The notes under the pieces are model-generated. The model saw only the letters and a list, made by a program, of their open reading frames with translations, was not told the origin of the DNA and made no database searches. Below are positions 42,101 to 54,100 of a stretch of 64,000 bases of DNA, piece after piece. Position 1 is the first letter of the stretch. Every line of letters starts with the position of its first letter. The position numbers and the translations under genes are program-made. Source of the DNA: Nectonema munidae (Eukaryota > Nematomorpha > Nectonematoida > Nectonematidae); assembly GCA_030549495.1 (NCBI GenBank), contig JAUIRK010000903.1, positions 1,488,001 to 1,552,000 of the forward strand, written 5' to 3'.

Positions 42101-45100
42101 GTTTACTTAAAATCTTACTCACATTAATTAAGCACAAACCTTTAGTAACATTTCTAGTTTTTTAATTGATCAAATCACTTTTATTTATAAAAATATTATT
42201 TGAATGTCTTTGAGTACTTCAAGGCACTAATGTGAGCCTTTTAAAATGAAAAATGAAATTCTTGTTTTTGGTTTACTGAAATGATGAGTTTAATTATTAT
42301 TATTATTATAATTCAACTTAAAAAATTATTAGGTTCATATTAAGACAGATTTTTGACATAGCAAACTGATTTTCCCATAATGTTCACTCAGCCATCTCAA
42401 AAAAATCTTAATGATTTAGATAAAGATTTTCCAAACTGCGGACTTTTGAATGATGATTTGAGCAAAACAAAGTATTAAACGCTTGAATTTTTAACGTGGA
42501 TAGATAAGCGCATTCTAAAAATAAAGCGCTGCAATATATTCAACTTTTTTCACCTCCATATTTCCTTAAATGTGGATTTAGTTATGTAGCTTAGATTTTA
42601 CAGAAGGAAAGAAAAAACTTTGATAGGGTTCTTAAATGAGATTCGAGGGTGATGTGAAATTTTTTTGGTGAATCTAGTCTTTTCTTCTTTCGATCTTGTT
42701 ATTAATATACCGTGTGCCTTGTAAATAAACTTAAATACACATTAATTAATTTTAATGAACGATTCGTTTGCTTTATACATTGCCTTTTCCAATTATTTTC
42801 ATGATGCGACCCTGTTTTTTACTACTACTATTTTTTTCAAAAGTCTTTTCAGTAGGCTAAGTCTCCTTTTAAAACAGCCTTATTCTTCATAATTCTTTTT
42901 CTTCTTCCAAGAATTCCTGTTTTTATAATCTTCGATTTTAGATTTAATATTTTTAACTCCTGGTTTATAACTTCTTTCCATGACTTATTTAGTCTTGCGT
43001 TATTTTAATCTCAAATGTTGTATTTTTTAAAACAACTTATTACACTATTGAAATAAAACTTTTAACATAAATTAATCTTGAAATTGTCTTTAAAAAACTT
43101 TCCTAAAAATTCTAGAGCCTGTCTTCTCTAATATTTTTAATTCATTTATTTCGATTCTTATAAGATTAACACTTACTCATTAAAAATTATATATACAAAG
43201 TTTAATAACTTTTTTTTCATTTAGCTAGGATCAAAATCAATCAGTGCCGATAATTTTGACTTGGAGGGAGTGGTGATGGGTGGGGATGATGAGTTGTTAG
43301 GTGCGTTTGGTGACTTGCCCATGGACTCATTTTTGTTCGATCCTGCCGACTTGAATTCATCTGCAAACAACTTCATCAATTCAAATTCCATTAACAACAA
43401 TCGCAGCTCCCTGTTTGCTCCGATAGAATCCCTCCCAAATAAGGTATTACTCGCACGCGGTATCATCTATAAATTTTAGTTCAGGCCAGGAGAAAGTCTT
43501 GCCAGGGCGGATTTATCTAGGATTGAGGAAAAGTTTTTCCATACAGTTTAAGATACAAAATTCTTATAAAGTGTACTTCATTATGGAATAAAAAAGTGTT
43601 TATAATAAAATGAAATAGACCAAGTTTTAAAAAATAAAATGAAATGACCAAGTTTTTCAAATGATTTGCTTTTTATAGTTTATTAAAATGATATTTGTTT
43701 TTTTCGAAATTGTATATTCATTTCTAACATATTCTTGAAATATATAAATGAAGTGGCGCTGCATCATTGAAAAAGACGTGAAAATTATAAAAAGTAAATT
43801 CAGAAGTAATATGCCTTTATTCAAATAATTTTTTTTGAGATAAATTTTCCACCACTATTGTCATCAACTAATCTTCAACATTCATTTAGTAGGTAATTGA
43901 AGATAGTTGATGACGTGTAATCTTTAAAGAATTTATTTATTTGAACTAAAGATTACTCTGAATTTACTTTTTATATTCTTGAAAATCATTACTGTTAGAG
44001 GCAAAAGCGCTCATTGCCCTTCCCTCTATAATTGTAGTCGATACACATATTATAGTTTTCAATATTTTATTTCGATTTTTTATGAATACAAAAATTTTTA
44101 AGGTTAATTTTACTTAAAAAGTGCACATTTAATACAAATTTCTATATAAAATATAAAAAATGAAAAGATTGATAGAAAATTTTTAGAGTAAATGCGATTA
44201 AAATGTGCGACCCTGTTTTAGATTAATATATTTTAATTTTTACTTTTAGATTTATTTTTTACTCTGATATATCTATAGTATAACTTATTTTAGATTAACG
44301 ATGCTATCATTTATAGCTTATTATTTACTTAAACTATGTTATCATATTCTCTATTGTTTTGGCATAAACAAATCCTTTATATTTTATACTAAATAAAGTA
44401 TATGAATTTTTCAGTAATACCAAATTTCTTTTTTTTTATTTAATTTTATTTTTTGCATTTTTTTTCTTTCCCTCACTATTGCAAAGTTTCAGTGGGCTCC
44501 TTTGTTTTTAGAAGACAGGTTTCGCTTATTAACCCGATGAGAGCCAGTGTGCCAAGAAATGTAAATTGTCGAGTTTAAATATATAAAATTGCATTGAAAA
44601 AGAAAGCAGATGTTTAGTCCGTGGCGGGACATTTGGCCGAATAGACATTTCACCGAAAATGTACATAGAATTTGGAATTTTGTAGACGTTGCTTTACTTC
44701 CAGCAAGTTTGAAAGTTCCAAGCTCTATACAAATCTGAAGCGTAATTTTGTTTTCTAATCGTGCAAATTGCAAAGTATAGGTAATAACTTTTGTAACATC
44801 GTATGAGGTAGCAAAATATGAACAGAAAGTTTGATATTTTTTGATTTTTTAAAGAATATTTTTCGATTCTTTGATTACAGAATTTTATTTTGATTATTTG
44901 ATAAAATATATTATTTAATATCGTGGAAAAATTAATAACTTATCTAACATCCTCTCCCCGAATTAGGTATATCAAATCTTACATCTAGCAAAATATGAAC
45001 TGATAGGTTGGAGATGAATTATCGCGGTATACAGGTTGGAGATGAACCATCGTAGTATACAGGTATAATGTATATAGGTAATACAGGGCAAGTAAAAGTC

Positions 45101-48100
45101 AATAAAGTCAATTTTTTCGTAAGCTTTAGTTATTGTTCATAAACAATTTTTTCTTTTATTTCGAACTTTAATGATCTTTTGTTGAGTAATTTATAGGTCA
45201 ACAAAAGTCAACTTTTTATTATAATGTCAATAAAGTAAATTTTTATTTTTTTCACAACTTGAATTATTTTTACTTATAATAAAAACGTATATAACTTTTT
45301 ATTTATTAAAAAAGAGAAACTGAGTAATACTTTCAATCAATTGAGAGTTATTTTTATCAACGCTTTTCTTATTTCTGCTTTTAAATTGTTTATGAATGAG
45401 ACATATTTTTACAGTAGACACATATTTGCACAGGTACTCCGCATACCTTAATACTCTTGTTTTAATGAAAGATGGTGTGTTCTTTTATTATATAGAGTGC
45501 ATTCGCATCTTACTGGCATTAAATTTAAATGATATCTGTAAACAGCAGTGCTTATTTCCTGTTTTCAACTTGTTATATTTACTATAGCTTACATACTGTA
45601 ATATAATCATCATGACTAGATGTTCATTACATGTAGACCTATATTTTATGTGCTTGTAATTTGCGCATACCTTTGAGGATGATCGATAAACATATGCTTA
45701 TTAAAAAACACTAATTTTTGAATATAAGTGCGCTTCTTCATCTTTCATTTTTTCAACAATTACTTCCTTAAATCTTTCATAAGAAACTTTATTTTTGTTG
45801 TCCAATTTTCTTCAACTGTTCTTATTTTTGAAAAATAAAATCAAACATGCCAAAAACAACTTTCAAAAAATATCTTCTTTCGTTTTCAAATATCCGAAGG
45901 AATTCACTTATTCTACAGATAAAAGTACTTTGTATTGTATATTATGCATGACTGAAGTGAAATACGAAAAAGCTTTTTTTGTGGACAAGCACAGATCAAC
46001 GCAAAAGCATAAAAGAATTCTTGATAATGCTTCTGGAAGTAAAAGTCTTGAATCCTTTGTAAAGATCACCGATAAAAACTTTACTAATATTTTGATAACG
46101 GCATTTTTAGAAGCAAACATTCCTCTTTATAAATTGAACCATCCAAGTATTAAGTCTTTATTTCAAAGTATTGGGAAAGTTTTACCATCTGAAAGAACTT
46201 GTAGAAACGCAATAGACGACTTGGCGACAAATAAATTACGAGAAATCAAAGATTTAATTAAAAACCAACAAATTTTTTTAATGATTGATGAAACAGAACT
46301 ATCAGGTAAAATCTTTGTAAATGTTCTGCTTGGAAAACTTAATCATTCAACTGTCACACATCTTATCAAAATTGTAGTTCATGAGTCTCACTTAAACTCA
46401 GAAAAACTAACTATATTGGTAGATGATGTGATTAAAGAGTTTGATATTGAACGCAACGACTTTTGTTTGCTTTTAACAGATGCTGCTACATATAATGTAG
46501 CTGCTGGAAAAACTTTGAAGATTTTATTTCCCAATCTCTTTCACGTGACATGCTTCTCTCATCTTCTCCATAACTGTGCTCTAAAAGTGAAAGCTTTTTA
46601 CAAAAATGTTGATGATTTAATTTCTTCGGTTAAAGCTTTACCAATCAAAAACAAAAGGAGGCGTTCTCTTTTTAAAGATATTGGATATCCACCCACTCCT
46701 ATTGTAAGTGCTCTTTATTACTGTGAGTATCTTCCAAACATTCGACGAATTATTCAAAACATCGATAGTGAAGACAGCATTTTGTTAAAAAGGGAGGGCT
46801 AAAGAAAGTTTAAATAATCACGATCTGGCTAAAAATTTACTCTCAATAAAGAAAAACTACAATGATTTGATTGATTTTGTAGAAAAATCTCAAAACTCTA
46901 CATTTTCGATAAAAGATGCTTACAATTCTTTTAACAAAATTAATTTTTGTGAAGATGAATGCAAAATTAAGGAATATTTTGAAAGACGTTTCAATAAAAA
47001 TCAAATAAAAGAAATAATAGAAATGAAAAATTGTGAAATTTCACCAAGCACATATTTGAAGCTACAGGACTGTCAAGCAACTACTTCAGAAGTTGAACGT
47101 TCGTTTTCTAAATTAAAAAAACTACTGGAAAAAGACCGAAATTTTAAAGACGAAAATATTTTCAAGTATATGATATTTTATTATAATTCAAAAAATAATA
47201 ATGACTATGAATCAGTGAAATTTCAATAAATTTTTTACAGCTTTACAATCATTTTTGTAAACGTATGTTACTTTCAAAAAATTTTCAAGGTCAACTTTTT
47301 AAAAAATATGGTCAATTTTTAAAAGTTTTTTAGGTCAATTTTTCCTTGCCCTGGAATAACTTATGTAGCATCGTCTCCCCGAATGAGGTATATCAAATCT
47401 TACATCTAGCAGAATGTGAACAGAAAGTTGAACATTGTCTCCCTTGTTATTTGTACATGGAATAGAAACCATCGTAGTATACAGGTTATCATCGTAATAT
47501 TCGGGTTGGAGATAACACGCAAGTTGTCTACCCGCGTTCAACCGTACAGGTTATGAGAATATATCATTACATATTAGAGAAGAGTTTTCTAAACTCTTTA
47601 TACTGAAAAAATATTTCTTCAAATATATTACAGTTTTAGTTTAAAATGCATCCCTTATCTGCTAATTAATGGTATGAAGCCCATGGAAAATATAAACGGT
47701 AAAATGGTATTTCTTAAGGACTTATGATATAAGTAATGTATTCTGAAAGCCCATAAAAAATGCTTTAATTTGGTATATCGCATGATGCATTTTGTTGAGA
47801 AATGTGAAAGTTATAAGCGTTTTAATATTTTACTAAAATTTAAGCTAGGAACACTACAAATAAACTAAGCGTACACTAGCCCGATAAAATAAACCACACA
47901 CGCGTGCTAAAGATGTGGTGAAGCGTATGCGAAATAAGAATTCACTGCGCTCACAAACGCGTAATGCAACATGTGTTAATCTTTCTTCGCATAGTTATGC
48001 TCTAAAATCAATCAATAATGTGATTTATTCTTCGCACACTGTCGGTATAAATATAACGAATGCCCTTCGTTAAAAATTAGAAAGGTTGTATCTAAACTAA

Positions 48101-51100
48101 ATAAAAGTAGACTACGATTATCAAACAAAACTCTTACATTTAATCGACATTTTTCACTTGAAAAATAATTTAAAATTTATTAGAAAAATGTTATACTGAC
48201 CTATACTACTGACCCATAAAAAGTAAAAAATATATATTAATTTTCGTCAGTTTTATTTAACTATGACATTTAAAAATGTTAAAAACCATATTCTACCTTT
48301 GTGAATATAAAATTTTGAAGAAATAATATATAAACTCATCACGTTAATTATTGGTATTTTTTGAAACTAGATAAAAGTTGACTGACCTCACATAAAAGCG
48401 GATTTTAGAAAAATAAAAATATATTTATTTGTAAAACCTAGCCTATTTTACCCACAAAGAGTATAGCTTCAAATCTTGTACATTCGATCAACATTTTTCA
48501 TTTCAAAATAATTTTAAATTTATTAGAAAAACATTATACTGACCTATACTACTGACCCATAAAAAGTAAAATATATATATTAATTTTCGACAGTTTTCTT
48601 TAACTATGAAATTTTAAAATGTAAAAAATCATATTTTACCTTTGTGAATATAAAATATTGAAAAAACATTATATAAATTAAGAACGTAAATTATTATTGC
48701 TATTTTTTGAAACTAGATAAAACTTGACTGACCTCACATAAAAGCAGATTTTGGAAAAATGAAAATATATTTATTTGTATAACCTAGCCTATGTTAACCA
48801 CAAAGAGTATACCTTTCCAATGATACCATTTTAATTCAATTTTTTTTTAAAAATCTTCACATTATGCTTCGATAAAAAGGTGGTCCGTAATTTTTTCAAA
48901 AATTTAGATCAAATTTTTTGAAGTAAAGTCCATTTATTAATTTTTTTTAAAACTTTAGCAAAAATGAATTATTCTAGAGTATGTAGCAAACGATAAGCTT
49001 TCTAATGATATATATATCATGAAAAAGAAATATTGAAAAACAGTTTAATTCTTTCTGCAAATCAAACAAGTAAAAATTTTCAAAAAATAGTATTCTCTAT
49101 CTAGCATCTTTTATTTAACAAAATACCAGCAATAATATTTCGGTCACTATGACCTTCTTCAGATATATATGACATAAAATGAAAGCGTGGAGTGTCTTGC
49201 TTGCGGAGTGTTGAGAGGGATTATTGGTGCTGATCGTAAAGAGATTACTTTAGGTTAATCACATATATAGTATGTATATTTACAGTGTTATAGTGAAAAT
49301 GTCTTGATAAATTGATATCAATTAATAATATAGATAAATTGATATCAATAATCTTGATAAACCATTAATCCCTCTCAACACTCAGCAAGCAAGAGACTCC
49401 ACGCTTTCATTTTACGTCATAATATATATCTGAAGAAGGTCATAGTGACCGAAATATTATTGCTGGTATTTTGTTAAATAAAAGATTTACTCAACGTTTT
49501 CAATTTATTTTCTTTACAACTTTTATTTATTTATATAGACTCAGCCCGATTTTATCTACATGTTTTACATTAAAATTTAATATCTAATTTTACAAATTAA
49601 AGTTTTTAAAATAAATGATATAATTTAATAGAGACCTTTATTATGATGTTTAAAAACAAAATAATTAAAAAAATTTATACAATATTTTTTTAGTATTGGT
49701 ATCGACATTTTAAAATGGTCGAGAATATGAAATCCGTACATCACAAAAAAATAAGTAATATGTTCATCTCTTCTTTAGTTTGACTCAGCAAGCTTTGATG
49801 ACTTCAGTGGAGTGGATAACTTTGAAGACCAAAATTGCGCCCTACTTCAGCAGCCACTAGCCCTGGGTTATTACGTTTCTACTGCGCCAGCTTCTAATCT
49901 TCCTGATTGGTTCATTAGAGAGAAGCGAAATGTCAATAAATCCTGTCTCTTTTTCAATGTATTCTTTTTTCGATTCGATATATTAAAAGATTGTATCTTA
50001 TTGAAGGTTTATAGAATAAAAAATATGAAAAATGCTTCCATTATTTACTGTTTATTTTATTACCACAACTTATTAACAGGACTAGAGAGCCATGACCAAA
50101 TTTTGTAGCTTCAGCTCTAGGATCCCACCTCTGTTAAAATTATTTACGCAGCTCCGTCTCTAACTCAATTGTTTTAAAAGCATTATATTATCTAAGTCTT
50201 GTTTCCTTCATTTTTGAGATTACAAGGCGAAAAATTAGTTGATGCATGTTTATTACACTTCATAACCGTTTTCAATTCAACCGTTGATTCTAGGGCGAGA
50301 ATTGTTCCTCGGAAAATTGCCCCCTGTTATTTATTTAAAAATCTGATTATATAAAAAACGAAAAAAATATCTATGCTATTAAAAAAATGTTTAAACTATT
50401 AAATAAAAACTAAGAAATTTAATTATAATTAATTACATCAGAAATGCTTACTGTAAAATTAATATTTTCTAAAATGATTAGATTTATTAAATATATTGGG
50501 GCCGTTGTTCCGGGGCAATTATCCTATGTAGCAATTGTCGTGGGGAGGGGGTTATTGTTCGGTTTCCGCAACTTTTGTAGTCAATTGAAGTAAAAGAAAA
50601 AAATTCGTTGTGTTATGCAATATGTCGTGTATATTATGAAATCTATGTAAAAACTTATTGTAATTAAAATAATTTCCAGCCGCATATACCTTTTGCTTAC
50701 TTTTTTATGAAAGAAGAACAAGTGGTCATTGTTTTTAGATATCAGGAATTTGAGTCTATATCTTTTTGGAGCGGTCAGATTATGTATAGATTTTCACTTT
50801 GAATTCCAATTGCTGAAATTTCCTTTGGCTTTTGAAAATTTTTTAATATTTTGAATGTGTAATAAAAGAAAACTTGAGAAACACCGAACCAACCTTTTAA
50901 TCTTTCGATCTTGTTATTTATGTAAAGTGTGCCTTGTAAATAAACTTGAATAGACATTTATTCATTTTAAGGGTAGATTCGATTCATTTATATATTTGCC
51001 TTATTCACTCATTTTGATGATGAAACCATGGTTTTTTGTTTTGAAATGCCTTTATTGCTTTCAATAGTGTAAATCTTTCCCTGAATGTTTTAAAAACTAA

Positions 51101-54100
51101 GATATTTGTTTTAATGTATAAAAAATATATGATCGTGTATTAATCCTGATATTGTTAATTTTTATTTAAGGCAAGCCTGCATCTAAATTGTACACTTTCC
51201 AACTCAAACTCCGATAACCTCTTTCGTGTAAATTCGACCAATAGCGCCTCCTCGTCAACACATTCATTGGACTCGGATCAAACAACTGACGTTCTCAGGT
51301 ATACCACTTAATGATTTATCCATTTTCCCATCTTACCTCTTCTCTTGTCATTTTCTATATAGCCCTTATAACACCTGGAAATTCAATTTTTCTAGAGCGT
51401 TTTCCGTTATCATCATCATGATGTATTCTTTGTTTTAAATACATGAACCATCTCCTTTAATAACGAATGTCGTATTATCTTTGCTTCTAACTTCAATTTC
51501 TTTTTATATTATTTTCCTCTAATATTTGATTTCTATTTTACATGTAAAATTAATATTCATCCACTCTATGGATTTGCTCCCTTAAATCGACAGGGGAATT
51601 TTTCCCCAATATCGATTTATTTATTTATTTCTTAATCGTAGTTTACTCTTTTAAAAGCATGGAGAATTAAAGGAGAAGGATTGGAAAAATATATTTTAAC
51701 TTATTTGTATAAACTTAATTTATTGAAAAAATTTGAATACTCGTAATAAAGAATGAAATGCTAATAAACATCACATCGATTCATTTGTTCTCAAAACACT
51801 TTCAAAGCAACTAATTCAATAACCTTGAAAATTAAGCCATTATTTATAAATTTTCTCTTATCAAATTAACTTTCCATGAATTGAATTTGTTAGCATATCG
51901 CATTCATTTCACGCCAAATTATGACATTTGTTTTCTCAGTCAAGATAACATGGTATTTCATTCGACACATGATTTTGTCGACAAATATAAAACTTAAAAT
52001 TTTTAATATTTTATGTATATTAAATTTATAAATCGGATAAATTCTCCTGGCTCCTGACAAAATCTCAGTTTTAGTAAAAACAAAACCTCGTGTTTCTGTG
52101 GACAACTAAAGAACTTGACATTTTTTTAATTTTGCATTTATTAAGTCTCTTCTAAAATCTCAATAGATTGGACACAGGAGACAACCCTTCATTTTTAGTC
52201 ACTATCTTCCAAACCCTCAAGAGGATGACCAGTGTATTTAATTTAATACTTTTTTATTATAAAGATTGCTCCGTCTTTGATTTGAAATAATAAAAATAGT
52301 GAGAAAACGAGGTGAAAGTGATTGTATTTTTGAATTTTCATTCAACTTATATATCTAGATGTTGATGTGCTTTTAATTTGATGCTTTTCTATAATTGCTC
52401 CATTCTTGATATCAAATATAAAAATAGGAAGACAACTTTGAAAAAATTATTGTCCTTTTGAAAACTGATATAGCGCCAATTTTTAATGATCTATATTAGA
52501 GATGTATCGGACATCCGCATCTATGGATTATTCACAAAAAAATTTACATCCTCTTAACATCTCATCCGCGAATCATCTAAGTTTCAAGGTCCGCATCCGT
52601 AATTTTCAAACATTTTCTTTTTTCAATTTACCGAAAAGTTTTTTTCGAAATTTTTATTCTATCCAAAATATTTATGATAAGTATTTATGACATCTCTCCT
52701 AATTTTTAAGAAGTATAAAACTTACGTTTGCTTAGAATAGCAAGTATGATATCCGCATCCTCTAAATAAAAAGTAATGCTGATTATTTCCTTGAATGTTA
52801 ACAATGAATCAATAATAAATACACCAATGCTTAACACTCATCAAGATTAAGCGGTTTTTAAAAAATCAATATTAACTTCGTAACAGCGTTCATTCATCCA
52901 TTTTGGCAACAACCTTAATGGATACGATGAGTGAACAGAATACAGGTAGAGATGACTGATGAGACGCATAAAAATAATAAATGCCAAATAATTCTAATAA
53001 AATTAGTTTTTTAAAGTTTTTTTCTAAAGATAAACCTTAGAAAAATTAGAAATCTTAATAAGAAGATTCGATTGTTGCGCCAATTATATTAATAGAATGT
53101 CAATAACACATATCAAAAGTATTATACCTACAATTAAAAGTTGTCTTTTGCTTTCGAATTTGTTAAAAATAAAGTTCTAATCAATAATAATTGATGTTGA
53201 AATTACTATTGAAAAGGACGTAGAGTAATTAAATTTTTAATGACTTTTATCAAAAATGGCTTGCATATTCAAATTCTGTAAAAAATTTGTTAAATTTTGA
53301 CGTGTCAAACGCCATGTTTCGACTTTCGACTTAATTGCTTAATAATCCTTGAATCATTGCATCATATACCACATAAAAATAACTCGCTAAAAAGGTAGAA
53401 AATGAACGTATGCGGGAATCTTTTTCATAATGGTGCTTTCAGAAATGCGCTAATTACACCTTGAATTTCAACAATGCACGATCAGAGATTTATTATGCAT
53501 GCATCGATGATGATATCAATTATATAAATACCAATGCTAACAACGCATGAAGATTTGCGTGTTATAATAATCAATATTAACTTCAAAAAAAATTTATTCA
53601 TCTATGTTGGTAACAATCATGAATACGATGAGTGAACAGGAAGCAAGTAGATATGAGTGATGAGCATGACAAAAATAATAAATAACATATAATTCTAACA
53701 AATAGTTTATTTTTAAGGAATTCGCGAAGGTCACTCAATAATAATTAGAAGATTCGATCGGTACAAGTTATAATAAAAATATTTTCCAATTTTGACTGTA
53801 TCGATTTAGCTGATTATACGGTAAACTACATTTCATAGGGTTTTTTGAATAAAAAAAATTTTCCACCAGAAAATGTACAATTACTTTTCTCAATTCGTTT
53901 CTTATTTTAAAACTATTGATAAAGTTGCTAAAGTGAGGAAAGAATATTTTGACATCCACTCACCCTTCTTATAAAAAAAACTATGCTTTTATTTTTAAAT
54001 ACTTCAAAAATATTACCTGACCCTTAAAATTTGAAGGTATTCAATTTTGAATTAAGAATAATTTGTCTCCTCCTGAAGTTAAAAAATACCTTTCTTTTAT

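Larger units (their letters stand above)
49106..49489. mobile_element. Large inverted repeat with outward hammerhead-like motifs (Penelope-like termini)
   Basis: Left arm about 49106-49223 and right arm about 49366-49489 are inverse copies: ATCTTTTATTTAAC, CCAGCAATAATATTTCGGTC, GAAAGCGTGGAGT, GTTGAGAGGGATTA on the left. The loop of about 140 bp contains GATAAATTGATATCAAT repeats. Arms differ at few positions. No reverse transcriptase lies between them. Confidence 0.8.

Noticed and set aside
43221-43466. 81-codon minus-strand open frame
   Set aside because: Shadow of MED13 exon 25, which has splice sites, phase and homology on the plus strand.
49959-50108. Extension of exon 26 as the C-terminus of a short protein
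   Set aside because: The GT at 49959 joins in phase to exon 27, which continues the conserved MED13 sequence; the read-through part is unconserved.
52800-53765. Long terminal repeats of a retroelement
   Set aside because: The copies are diverged, have no TG..CA ends, primer-binding site or coding region between them.
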